A stretch of 64,000 bases of DNA, from the NCBI GenBank assembly GCA_964572965.1, contig CAZNHL010000009.1, positions 1 through 64,000 of the forward strand. The letters are read 5' to 3'. Source of the stretch: CAZNHL01 sp964572965 (lineage in GTDB: Bacteria; Bacteroidota; Bacteroidia; Cytophagales; UBA9547). Below are positions 19,372 to 27,218 of this stretch, in pieces. Position numbers and translations under genes: made by a program. Position 1 is the stretch's first letter; every line of letters starts with the position of its first letter. The notes beneath the pieces are model-generated. The model had not been told where the DNA came from and made no database searches. It worked only from the letters and a program-made list of their open reading frames with translations.

Positions 19372-19446
19372 TAATTAAACCCTAAACTTTCCTATTTTTT
19401 GAACTTAGATAAGGCCTGCGAGTAGTTCGCTGGCCTTATTTTTTTG
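19372..19446 (+). ncRNA. Candidate small RNA ending in a strong terminator
   Basis: No plus-strand gene precedes it, yet a strong plus-oriented intrinsic terminator sits at 19409-19445. The stem ATAAGGCC/GGCCTTAT continues past a U-U mismatch into GCGA/UCGC around a GTAGU loop, then at least seven T follow. With the ECF-like promoter above, this gives a transcript of about 75 bases without an ORF. Its 3' end overlaps the 3' end of the convergent epimerase-like gene by 11 bases, so an antisense role is possible. It is predicted from structure only. Confidence 0.45.
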
Positions 19447-20086
19447 CTATTTCTGATAATAAGTCATTTTCATACACACGATAGCCATTCTCTTGTTCTA
19501 AAGCAACCCTATGCATTGCCTTTGCCACGTCCTCCACATGAATACCTTTATATTTTTCAGGAATTAAAAAATTAAGCGCATTATTAAAAACGATCCCAAC
19601 ACGTTCTCCTAATCTGTTCTCCGCCCTGTTCCCGATCAACAAAGAAGGCCTGAAAACAGAAAGCCGTGGAAAATTAAGCCGAATCAAAGCATTCTCCATT
19701 TCCCCTTTGGTTCTATTATAGAAAATGGATGATTTAGCATTTGCGCCCATTGCTGAAATAACACCAAAATGGTTCACTCCTTTTTTCTTACAGGCCTCTG
19801 CCAGTCTTACCACATATTCATAATCAACCAGAACAAACGCTTCTTTCGAGCCGGCCTGCTTCATTGTAGTTCCTAAACAACAATAACAAACATCAACCTG
19901 CTCTGGTACCAACGGTAACAGGTCATGGTTAAAATCAACCGTAATTTCTATAATTCGCGGGTTTTGAATTATAGATGTTGGTCTTCTTACTAAAAGATAA
20001 ATTTCTGTAAAAGCCGGGTCACCCAAAAGCTCCTCCACTAAAGACTGTCCCACCAAACCGGTGGCTCCTGCAACTAATGCCCTCAT
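19436..20086 (-). CDS. NAD(P)-binding epimerase/oxidoreductase, TIP30-like
   Basis: A 216-residue Rossmann-fold protein of the short, atypical SDR group. The N-terminal nucleotide-binding loop is ATGLVGQSLVEELL (GxxGxxG type). VISAMGANAKSSIFYNRTKGEMENAL matches the S...YNRxKGExE pattern of the HTATIP2/TIP30-like and YbjT-like proteins, and LSVFRPSLLIGNR follows. The substrate is unknown. It stands alone on its strand. A sigma-54-type promoter and a terminator-like hairpin lie just upstream, so its leader may be attenuated, or the leader may be a separate RNA. Confidence 0.85.
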   Translation of the reverse strand: MRALVAGATGLVGQSLVEELLGDPAFTEIYLLVRRPTSIIQNPRIIEITVDFNHDLLPLVPEQVDVCYCCLGTTMKQAGSKEAFVLVDYEYVVRLAEACKKKGVNHFGVISAMGANAKSSIFYNRTKGEMENALIRLNFPRLSVFRPSLLIGNRAENRLGERVGIVFNNALNFLIPEKYKGIHVEDVAKAMHRVALEQENGYRVYENDLLSEIAKK

Positions 20087-20125
20087 ATTTAAAAACTGCT
20101 TTTTATCTATATACGGGAAATCCCT

Positions 20126-20159
20126 AAAAAATAAACAGCCTCCAATGAGGAGGCTGTTT
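20126..20159 (-). terminator. Intrinsic terminator
   Basis: An 11-bp perfect stem with a 5-base loop and a U-rich tail, on the minus strand. No minus-strand protein gene lies between it and the plus-strand gene at 20349, so it must end a short non-coding transcript or a leader. Confidence 0.85.
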
Positions 20160-20256
20160 AACCGTTCTTTACCTGCATTAAGCAGTTCTAATCTAAAACC
20201 TATTATTAAAACTTTAAATGATTGGCATTTTCTTTGGGTCTAATTTGGTTACTTGT
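20126..20256 (-). ncRNA. Candidate sigma-54-dependent small RNA or leader
   Basis: The predicted transcript starts about 12 bases after a near-perfect -24/-12 promoter and ends at an 11-bp stem AAACAGCCTCC/GGAGGCTGTTT (20133-20143 with 20149-20159) followed by TTTATTTTTT on the minus strand. It is about 130 bases long, has no ORF beyond a 4-codon one, and holds a second small hairpin (CTGC-TTAAT-GCAG). The epimerase-like gene begins 40 bases further on, so an attenuated leader is the alternative reading. It does not resemble a standard housekeeping RNA I know. Confidence 0.55.
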
Positions 20257-20267
20257 TGTGTTAACAA

Positions 20268-20282
20268 GCAAATACTGTGCCA
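20268..20282 (-). promoter_or_regulatory. Sigma-54 (RpoN) promoter
   Basis: On the minus strand this reads TGGCACAGTATTTGC, matching the -24/-12 consensus TGGCAC-N5-TTGC with exact GG-to-GC spacing. It points at the candidate small RNA and then the epimerase-like gene. Confidence 0.75.
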
Positions 20283-20348
20283 AAATATTTTGCTTGTGCT
20301 AAAAAACTTTTTCCTCATCTTTGATGTTGCTGAAAAAACAAAAATACA

Positions 20349-20543
20349 ATGGCTGGATGCGGATATTTATGTCCTCAATGTGAAGGAAGAGGTTTTTTGG
20401 ACGACACCAGTGAATGCAATTGGTGCAGCCCCGAAAAACCTAAGCAACAAACAAACTCACTACAAACCAAAGAAGAAGAATTGGAAGAATGGATTGCCAA
20501 AGTGCATGGTTCTAACTGCTGTAGTGATATAGGTAATCACTAA
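20349..20543 (+). CDS. Small zinc-ribbon-like protein
   Basis: A 64-residue protein with the pattern CPQCEGRGF-x8-CNWC (CxxCxGxG ... CxxC), like half of a DnaJ-type zinc finger. Two more cysteines (NCC) lie near the C-terminus. The ATG at 20349 is preferred over a longer overlapping ORF in another frame that starts with low-complexity hydrophobic sequence. Zn2+ binding is inferred from the motif; function is unknown. Confidence 0.7.
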   Translation: MAGCGYLCPQCEGRGFLDDTSECNWCSPEKPKQQTNSLQTKEEELEEWIAKVHGSNCCSDIGNH

Positions 20544-20550
20544 ACATTAC

Positions 20551-21165
20551 CTAGTAAAGCTTATCACAAATTTGAGAAAGCGCATCAGACAGCAATTCGC
20601 TTACCGGATTTTGTAATGCAACTTGCCTGACTGTTTCTTTGAGAAAAAGATTTTCTCCATTAACAAAAACCTTTCCTTGGGTAAAAGCTTCTCCTTTTTG
20701 GGAGAAAACAGATTTTCCGGTAGCAGCATCGGCAATTTCTATATTGACAATCACTTTCAGTTCTATGTGCATTTTAGTAATGTCTACATAGTTAGTTGTA
20801 CCGGAACTCATAATAGCAGTTGACCCTCCTTCCATTAACTTTACAATAATCTTGACAAGGTTATGTCCGGGATTTGCCTGAAAAGCCTTTTTAAAAGATG
20901 TGCACATCGGATAACCCCACTGATCAAATTGTACTTTATTTTTCAGTTCATCTTTAGGCAACATATCAAGGCAGCCATAACTCCTCAATATACGATCGAC
21001 CTGAAGATATGCACTATCCACCATACACTGGCGTTCAGGTGATGTAAAAGAGGTACTGATCAATAAATCGAAGTACGAGATAGCGAGGTCTTTTCTTGGT
21101 ACATTCTGAGCTTGTGCAACATATAGACCTGATACCAGAAATACGAGAAGAAGTAGTCTTTTCAT
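20551..21165 (-). CDS. Secreted hypothetical protein
   Basis: About 204 residues starting at Met MKRLLLLVFLVSGLYVAQAQ, a clear signal peptide cleaved after AQA. An upstream Met at 21186 would put charged and aromatic residues ahead of the signal and is less likely. The mature part has several cysteines (e.g. RQCMVDSAY, YGCLDML, YPMCTSF) and a predicted beta-rich centre (MHIELKVIVNIEIADAATGKSV). No family was recognised. It lies downstream of another small secreted-protein gene, with a terminator between the two. Confidence 0.75.
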   Translation of the reverse strand: MKRLLLLVFLVSGLYVAQAQNVPRKDLAISYFDLLISTSFTSPERQCMVDSAYLQVDRILRSYGCLDMLPKDELKNKVQFDQWGYPMCTSFKKAFQANPGHNLVKIIVKLMEGGSTAIMSSGTTNYVDITKMHIELKVIVNIEIADAATGKSVFSQKGEAFTQGKVFVNGENLFLKETVRQVALQNPVSELLSDALSQICDKLY

Positions 21166-21189
21166 TTTACAAAAATAGAGGAACAAAAT

Positions 21190-21214
21190 AAAAAAAGGGC
21201 TTTCGCCCCTTTTA
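21190..21214 (-). terminator. Intrinsic terminator
   Basis: On the minus strand AAAAGGGGC-GAAA-GCCCTTTTTTT forms a GNRA-type tetraloop hairpin with a T-run. It follows the gene at 21218-21673. Confidence 0.88.
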
Positions 21215-21217
21215 AAA

Positions 21218-21673
21218 TTACTTGCCTTCTGCTTTTTGGATTGTTTCTTCTAAAAACAAAATGCTCCAGATGATGTTATCTTTATCTGCATAAAAAGTGA
21301 TGTCATCCAAAGTATCTTTTACAGACTGAAGATAAGATGCTTTATTCTTAACCTCTTTATTTAAGTGTTCCGTATTTTGTGATGATTCCGGAATACCCAT
21401 TTGCTTCAGGGTAGCGCCGGGTTTTGATTTCAGCGCGATGTAAGGAACAATTTCAGTAATAATAGAAACCCTTTCCATGTATATCTGAACCAGCTCAGTT
21501 TTACCTAAACCTTTTAATTCATCTACTGTATGCGTTTTCGTAAGTATTGCATTCGGACTTACATATGTATTGCCTGATGCACCTGCTACACCCTTATCTT
21601 TTTGTGCGAAAGCACTCATTGAAACGGCCGACAGACCTATCAACATTGAAAATACTAATAAGTACTTTTTCAT
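21218..21673 (-). CDS. Secreted hypothetical protein
   Basis: About 151 residues. Starting at the internal Met gives a normal signal peptide, MKKYLLVFSMLIGLSAVSMSAFA, cleaved before QKDKG; the in-frame extension upstream to 21727 is unlikely. The mature part is mostly helical and charged, with ELKGLGKTELVQIYMERVSIITEIVPYIALKSKPG. It probably functions in the periplasm. No family was recognised. Confidence 0.75.
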   Translation of the reverse strand: MKKYLLVFSMLIGLSAVSMSAFAQKDKGVAGASGNTYVSPNAILTKTHTVDELKGLGKTELVQIYMERVSIITEIVPYIALKSKPGATLKQMGIPESSQNTEHLNKEVKNKASYLQSVKDTLDDITFYADKDNIIWSILFLEETIQKAEGK

Positions 21674-21852
21674 AATATACGTAATACAGTTTTTAAAAAT
21701 TCTTTCCTTAAAACTAACGATAATCACAAAAAGACAAAAATATTGTTAATAAATAAAGAATTTGCTTTAATATTTTCACTTATAGACCGTTACTAAAAAA
21801 TGACAATTTATTCAAGTAAAAATGTCACCGCTTTTTATAAAAATGGTTTAAC

Positions 21853-21878
21853 TTTGATATTCGAAATATTGTATTTTG
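21853..21878 (+). promoter_or_regulatory. Probable secA promoter
   Basis: TTTG (21853-21856) and TATTTTG (21872-21878) resemble the Bacteroidota -33/-7 pair, though with a short 15-bp spacer. They overlap the GTG at 21876, which argues that translation starts at the ATG at 21927. Confidence 0.45.
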
Positions 21879-21926
21879 TGGGCTGAGAAAAAAGCCTACC
21901 ACAGTGATAAGCCAGAAGGAAAAATT

Positions 21927-24900
21927 ATGTTGGATTTAATTACCAAAGGAATCGCCAAAATATTTGGCACCAAGTCTGAGCGTGACATCAAGGAGCTGAT
22001 GCCTTATGTCGAGCACACAAATATCGAATTTGCTAAACTATTAAATATTAGTGACGAAGACTTACGTGGAAAATCTCAGGAGTTAAAAGTTGAGATTAAA
22101 GAGCGCCTCAGCAAAATTGACGAAGAGCTCTCAGACCTTCACAAAAAGATTCAGGATGATGTCAATCTGAGTATCGACCAGAAAGAAGCCGTCTTTGCTA
22201 AAATAGATAAGCTGGAAAAAGACAGGGATAAGGAATTAGAAAAAGTATTACTCGACATTCTTCCTCGTGCTTTCGCTATTGTAAAAGAAACTGCGCGCCG
22301 CTGGAAAGACATCGGCAAAATGGAAGTTGCAGTCGGCGACCATGACCGCAAAGTTGCTGCCCGTAGAAAAGGGGTGGAAATTGTTGGTGACAAGGCTATC
22401 TGGCATAACAGCTGGACAGCAGCCGGTGCAGATATTACCTGGAACATGATGCACTATGATGTGCAGCTGATTGGCGGGGTTGTTTTGCATCAGGGTAAAA
22501 TTGCCGAAATGGCAACCGGTGAAGGTAAAACACTGGTAGCAACACTTCCGGCATTCTTGAATGCGCTTGCAGGGCTTGGTGTACACATCGTTACGGTCAA
22601 CGACTATCTTGCAAAACGTGATAGTGAGTGGATGGCTCCTTTATTTGAGTTCCACTTATTGAACGTTGACTGCATTGACAAGCACGAGCCAAACTCTGAA
22701 GAAAGACGTAACGCCTATCTGGCAGATATTACATACGGTACCAATAACGAATTCGGCTTCGATTACCTCCGCGATAACATGGCAAGAGGCATTGATGATC
22801 TGGTACAACGTAAACACCATTTTGCAATGGTCGATGAGGTCGATTCAGTATTGGTCGATGATGCACGTACCCCTTTGATTATTTCAGGCCCGGTTCCGCG
22901 CGGCGACAAGCACATGTTCCATGACCTGAAGCCTCGTGTTGTAAAACTGGTTGAAGAACAAAAGAAACTGGTAAATAACTTCCTTGTTGAAGCTAAAAAG
23001 AAAATAGGCGAAGACGATAAAGAAGAAGGTGGTCTGGCATTGTTCAGAGCACACCGTGGTTTGCCAAAAGCCAAGCCATTAATCAAGTTCCTTTCTGAAC
23101 AAGGTAACAGAGCCATTCTTCAGAAAGTAGAAAACCATCACCTTCAAGACAATCAAAAAGAAATGCCAAAGGCAGATGAGCCTTTGTTCTTTACGATTGA
23201 CGAGAAAAACAACTCTATTGAACTGACCGATAAAGGCGCTGATCTGATTACAGGTGAAGGTGAAGATCCGTCATTGTTCGTTCTTCCGGATATTGGTTCG
23301 GAAATGGCTTTGATTGAAAACGACAAAACACTTTCTAAAGAAGAGAAATTAAGCCGTACAGAAAAATTGGTTGATGATTACAACCTGAAATCAGAAAGAC
23401 TTCATACAATCAACCAGTTACTGAAAGCTTATACCCTTTTCGAAAAAGAAACAGAGTATATCATAGTAGAAGGAAAAGTAAAAATCGTTGATGAGCAGAC
23501 TGGCCGTGTAATGGAGGGTCGTCGTTACTCTGACGGTTTGCACCAGGCTTTAGAAGCAAAAGAAAGTGTGAAAGTGGAAGACGCTACACAAACTTATGCT
23601 ACCGTTACCCTTCAGAACTACTTCCGTATGTATCACAAACTTTGTGGTATGACCGGTACTGCCGAAACAGAAGCGGGTGAGTTTATGGAAATCTACAAGC
23701 TCGACGTAGTTACTATTCCTACAAACAGAAGCATCAGCCGTAAAGATCATGAGGATAAGGTTTACAAAACCATCCGTGAGAAATTCAACGCCGTTGCAGA
23801 AGAGATTATTGAATTAAATAAAATAGGCCGTCCGGTACTTGTAGGTACAACTTCTGTAGAAATTTCTGAAGTATTGAGCCGTATGCTGAAAATGCGTGGC
23901 ATCAAACACCAGGTATTGAACGCGAAATATCACCAGAAAGAAGCTGAAATTGTAGCTGCAGCAGGTCAGTCAGGAGCAGTAACTATTGCAACCAACATGG
24001 CTGGTCGTGGTACCGATATTAAACTAAGCCCTGAAGCAAAAGCTGCAGGTGGTCTGGCTATCGTAGGTACAGAGCGTCACGAATCCCGTCGTGTCGACAG
24101 ACAGTTACGTGGACGTTCAGGCCGTCAGGGAGATCCGGGTTCTTCTCAATTCTTCGTTTCATTGGAAGATAGCTTAATGCGTCTTTTCGGATCAGAACGT
24201 ATTATCAAGATCATGGACACCATGGGCTTGGAAGAAGGAGAAGTAATTCAGCACTCAATGATTACGAGATCTATTGAAAGAGCGCAGACTAAAGTTGAAG
24301 AAAACAACTTTGGTGTACGTAAGCGTTTGCTTGAATATGATGACGTAATGAACTCTCAGCGTGAGGTAATTTACAGACGCCGTCGTAATGCACTTTATGG
24401 TGAACGTTTACCGTTGGATGTATTGAATATGCTTTACTATACTTGTGATTCTATTGCAAGCGGCGCAGCATTCAACAAAGACCTGGAAGATTTCCGTCTG
24501 GAAGTTGTAAGCAAACTTGGCTATTATAGCAATCTTACTGAAGCTGATTTAGGCAGAAAACCTGAAGTATTGAGCGATTTGCTTTACAATGAGGCATTGA
24601 AGCAATACCAGCAACGCAAAAACCAATTGGCAGAAAACTCGATGCCGATTTTCAAGGATATTGAAAGAAACCGCGATAACGTTGAAAATGTGATTGTTCC
24701 TTTCACTGACGGACGTCATTTCATTCAGGCTACAGTAAACCTTAAAAAAGCACTGGAAAGCAATGGTCAGGAGTTGGGTAATGGTTTGGAAAAATACACT
24801 ACCCTTTCATTTATCGATCAGGAATGGAAAGAGCATCTGCGTGCAATGGACGACCTGAAACAGTCAGTACAGAATGCTGTTTATGAACAAAAAGATCCAT

Positions 24901-25295
24901 TATTGATTTACAAAATGGAAGCTTTTAACTTGTTCAAAAACTTTATCGGTAAAGTAGATGGCGACATTACTAATTTCCTGATGCGTTCTGAGATTCCGGT
25001 ACAACGTGCTGAAGATGTATCTGCAGCAAGTGCACAACGTCCACGCGAAGTTTACAATGAAGAAAAAGATGAAGTACATTCTATTTTAGGAAACGGTTCT
25101 TCTTCTCAGCAACAAGAAGAGGATGACAGACCTAAACTGACACCACTTCAGTCTGATAGAATTGCCGGCCGTAATGATCGTGTAACTGTTCAATACATGG
25201 ATGGTACTATCAAACGTGATGTAAAATTCAAAACAGTAGAAGAAGATTTACGCACAAACCGCTGCATTTTGCTTAGCATTGATGCCGAAGCGTAA
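21927..25295 (+). CDS. secA: Preprotein translocase ATPase SecA
   Basis: The motor ATPase that drives proteins through SecYEG. About 1122 residues: NBD1 with Walker A ATGEGKT and the DEVDSVLVDDARTPLIISG region, a preprotein-crosslinking domain, NBD2 (MAGRGTDIKLSPEA; ERHESRRVDRQLRGRSGRQGDPG), then the helical wing and scaffold. The length reflects insertions typical of Bacteroidota SecA. The C-terminus ends in KFKTVEEDLRTNRCILLSIDAEA-like sequence without the CxCxnC(H/C) zinc domain that binds SecB in E. coli. The ATG at 21927 is preceded by AGAAGGA and fits family alignments better than a GTG at 21876. Confidence 0.98.
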   Translation: MLDLITKGIAKIFGTKSERDIKELMPYVEHTNIEFAKLLNISDEDLRGKSQELKVEIKERLSKIDEELSDLHKKIQDDVNLSIDQKEAVFAKIDKLEKDRDKELEKVLLDILPRAFAIVKETARRWKDIGKMEVAVGDHDRKVAARRKGVEIVGDKAIWHNSWTAAGADITWNMMHYDVQLIGGVVLHQGKIAEMATGEGKTLVATLPAFLNALAGLGVHIVTVNDYLAKRDSEWMAPLFEFHLLNVDCIDKHEPNSEERRNAYLADITYGTNNEFGFDYLRDNMARGIDDLVQRKHHFAMVDEVDSVLVDDARTPLIISGPVPRGDKHMFHDLKPRVVKLVEEQKKLVNNFLVEAKKKIGEDDKEEGGLALFRAHRGLPKAKPLIKFLSEQGNRAILQKVENHHLQDNQKEMPKADEPLFFTIDEKNNSIELTDKGADLITGEGEDPSLFVLPDIGSEMALIENDKTLSKEEKLSRTEKLVDDYNLKSERLHTINQLLKAYTLFEKETEYIIVEGKVKIVDEQTGRVMEGRRYSDGLHQALEAKESVKVEDATQTYATVTLQNYFRMYHKLCGMTGTAETEAGEFMEIYKLDVVTIPTNRSISRKDHEDKVYKTIREKFNAVAEEIIELNKIGRPVLVGTTSVEISEVLSRMLKMRGIKHQVLNAKYHQKEAEIVAAAGQSGAVTIATNMAGRGTDIKLSPEAKAAGGLAIVGTERHESRRVDRQLRGRSGRQGDPGSSQFFVSLEDSLMRLFGSERIIKIMDTMGLEEGEVIQHSMITRSIERAQTKVEENNFGVRKRLLEYDDVMNSQREVIYRRRRNALYGERLPLDVLNMLYYTCDSIASGAAFNKDLEDFRLEVVSKLGYYSNLTEADLGRKPEVLSDLLYNEALKQYQQRKNQLAENSMPIFKDIERNRDNVENVIVPFTDGRHFIQATVNLKKALESNGQELGNGLEKYTTLSFIDQEWKEHLRAMDDLKQSVQNAVYEQKDPLLIYKMEAFNLFKNFIGKVDGDITNFLMRSEIPVQRAEDVSAASAQRPREVYNEEKDEVHSILGNGSSSQQQEEDDRPKLTPLQSDRIAGRNDRVTVQYMDGTIKRDVKFKTVEEDLRTNRCILLSIDAEA

Positions 25296-25320
25296 GATTT
25301 AAATCTATTACAAAATAAAC

Positions 25321-25356
25321 AAACAGGGATCCGCCAACAGGCTGATTCCTGTTTTC
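25321..25356 (+). terminator. Terminator of secA
   Basis: AAACAGG(G)ATC (25321-25331) pairs with GAT(T)CCTGTTT (25344-25354), leaving a 12-base loop and a short T-run. It lies 26 bases past the secA stop. Confidence 0.7.
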
Positions 25357-25390
25357 TATATTCGGGCAGTCCCCTTAAAAATCAAAAGCA

Positions 25391-25918
25391 ATGAAAAAAA
25401 GCCTTCTTTTCCTTCTCTTCGGCCTTCTGACTTTGAGCATTGCTTTTGGTCAGAAAAAAGAAAAAGAGTTGCCTCCTTACAGCGAGGATTTGTCGGCTAC
25501 ACGACCACGTTACAATCCTGACGACACAAGGCCAAAGGATATTAAACCGGCCGGACAACAGCGCTATATTAAAGAAGTGCCTGCTGAAAATGAGAAGATG
25601 AAATCAATGTATTGCGTAAATGACACGCTTAGGCTTATTATTGACAGCTTAGCACAAAAAAACATAAAAATACTTTACACTCCGGGTTATCGAATTCAGG
25701 TATATAATGGAAACAATAAGGATGAAATCAGTAAGCTGAAAACCAAAATATATACGAAGCTACCTGATATTGACATTTATACTACATTCAGACAACCTGA
25801 TTACAAAGTAAAGTTTGGCGACTTTAAAACAAAAATAGAAGCATATCAGGCCATGGGTTCTTTGAAAGAAATTCCCGAAGCTATTATTGTACCTGATCAG
25901 GTCAATATCAATAAATAG
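25391..25918 (+). CDS. Secreted SPOR-domain-like protein
   Basis: 175 residues with a signal peptide (MKKSLLFLLFGLLTLSIAFG, cleaved before QKKEK), a Pro/Arg/Asp-rich linker, and a C-terminal SPOR-like repeat region. There YTPGYRIQVYNGNNKDEISKLK and PDYKVKFGDFKTKIEAYQAM follow the 'Y.IQVG' and 'YRV.VG.F' pattern. SPOR domains bind denuded peptidoglycan glycan strands, so a cell-wall-associated role is likely. It lies alone between secA and the M20 gene. Confidence 0.8.
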   Translation: MKKSLLFLLFGLLTLSIAFGQKKEKELPPYSEDLSATRPRYNPDDTRPKDIKPAGQQRYIKEVPAENEKMKSMYCVNDTLRLIIDSLAQKNIKILYTPGYRIQVYNGNNKDEISKLKTKIYTKLPDIDIYTTFRQPDYKVKFGDFKTKIEAYQAMGSLKEIPEAIIVPDQVNINK

Positions 25919-25952
25919 TTGTTGGTTGTTGGTTGTTGGTTGTTGGTTGTTG
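25918..25952. repeat. Heptanucleotide tandem array (GTTGTTG)
   Basis: Five perfect copies of GTTGTTG plus a GTTT remnant. The array begins at the last base of the stop codon of the SPOR-like gene. Confidence 0.95.
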
Positions 25953-25973
25953 GTTTAACAACATTATTTTAAA

Positions 25974-26008
25974 ATACTTTATACTTGGTACATAGTACTA
26001 AGTACATT
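25974..26008. repeat. Degenerate heptanucleotide array
   Basis: Five consecutive seven-base blocks, ATACTTT, ATACTTG, GTACATA, GTACTAA, GTACATT, share TAC at the same register. It lies between the perfect array at 25918 and the M20 start codon. Confidence 0.7.
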
Positions 26009-26016
26009 ATAAAAAT

Positions 26017-27216
26017 ATGGGTTCATTAAAAAGTAAAATCAAAGACCTTGCTACAAAGCATGCAGCAGAAGTGATTGCAGACCGCCGTCATATTCATGCT
26101 AATCCAGAATTGTCTTTCAAGGAGTTTGAAACTGCTAAATATATTGCTGCTAAGCTGAAGTCTTTTGGTTTAGAGCCACAGGAAGGTGTTGCCGGAACAG
26201 GTGTGGTGGCTTTAATCAAAGGAAAAAATCCAGAAAGCAGAACTGTGGCGCTTCGCGCAGATATGGATGCCCTTCCAATTATTGAGGTCAACAACGTTCC
26301 TTATAAATCAAAAGTTGAAGGGGTGATGCATGCATGCGGCCACGACGTGCATAGTTCTTCTTTACTTGGAACAGCGCGCATTTTAAGTCAGCTGAAAAAT
26401 GATTTTGAGGGGACTGTTAAATTGATTTTCCAACCGGGGGAAGAATTGCTTCCGGGCGGTGCTTCTTTAATGATCAAAGAAAGAGTACTTGAAAACCCTA
26501 AACCAACCGGTATCCTCGGCCAACACGTGTTTCCAATGCTGGAAGCAGGAAAAGTTGGCTTTAGAGAAGGAATGTACATGGCAAGTACTGACGAAATTTA
26601 TGTAACAGTAAAAGGAAAAGGCGGCCATGGGGCAATGCCTGATCAGAATATAGATCCGGTGGTCATTGCTGCTCACATCATAGTTGCACTGCAAACCATT
26701 GTAAGCCGTCATGCCAACCCCAAATTACCAACAGTACTTTCATTTGGAAAAGTGAATGCCGAAGGTGCCACAAATGTCATTCCCGGGGAAGTAAAAATTG
26801 AAGGTACTTTCCGCACACTGAATGAAGAGTGGCGTAAACAGGCGCACCAAAAAATGAAAAAAATGGCTGAAGCCATTGCCGAAGGCATGGGTGGAAGCTG
26901 CGAATTTACGGTAATGAACGGTTACCCTTTCCTGAAAAACAATGCTGAACTGACCCGGAAAATGAGAATTGCGGCACAGGATTTTTTAGGAAAAGAAAAT
27001 GTAGTTGAGCTTGATCTTTCCATGACAGCTGAAGATTTTGCCTATTATACACAGGTAACCGATGCTTGTTTCTATCGCCTGGGCATAAGAAACGAAGCAA
27101 AAGGGATTACCTCTTCAGTACATACACCAACATTTGATATTGATGAAAGCGCTTTGGAACTCGGCTCGGGCTTAATGGCCTGGCTTGCAGTTTCTGAACT
27201 GGCCGGAAATAATTAA
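26017..27216 (+). CDS. M20 family amidohydrolase
   Basis: A 399-residue metal-dependent amidohydrolase of the M20D group (N-acyl-amino-acid or peptide amidohydrolases). Metal-site motifs are HACGHDVH near residue 110, PGEELLPGGA with the catalytic Glu pair, and GQHVFP. The N-terminal RRHIHANPELSFKEFETAKYI is the family signature. KGKGGHGAMPDQNIDP starts the dimerisation lid. The substrate is probably an N-acyl amino acid. The next gene starts 2 bases after the stop, so they form an operon. Confidence 0.93.
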   Translation: MGSLKSKIKDLATKHAAEVIADRRHIHANPELSFKEFETAKYIAAKLKSFGLEPQEGVAGTGVVALIKGKNPESRTVALRADMDALPIIEVNNVPYKSKVEGVMHACGHDVHSSSLLGTARILSQLKNDFEGTVKLIFQPGEELLPGGASLMIKERVLENPKPTGILGQHVFPMLEAGKVGFREGMYMASTDEIYVTVKGKGGHGAMPDQNIDPVVIAAHIIVALQTIVSRHANPKLPTVLSFGKVNAEGATNVIPGEVKIEGTFRTLNEEWRKQAHQKMKKMAEAIAEGMGGSCEFTVMNGYPFLKNNAELTRKMRIAAQDFLGKENVVELDLSMTAEDFAYYTQVTDACFYRLGIRNEAKGITSSVHTPTFDIDESALELGSGLMAWLAVSELAGNN

Positions 27217-27218
27217 TA

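Noticed and set aside
20218..20532. 104-codon ORF overlapping the small zinc-ribbon gene
   Set aside because: It has no motif, while the other frame carries a clear CxxCxGxG...CxxC pattern.
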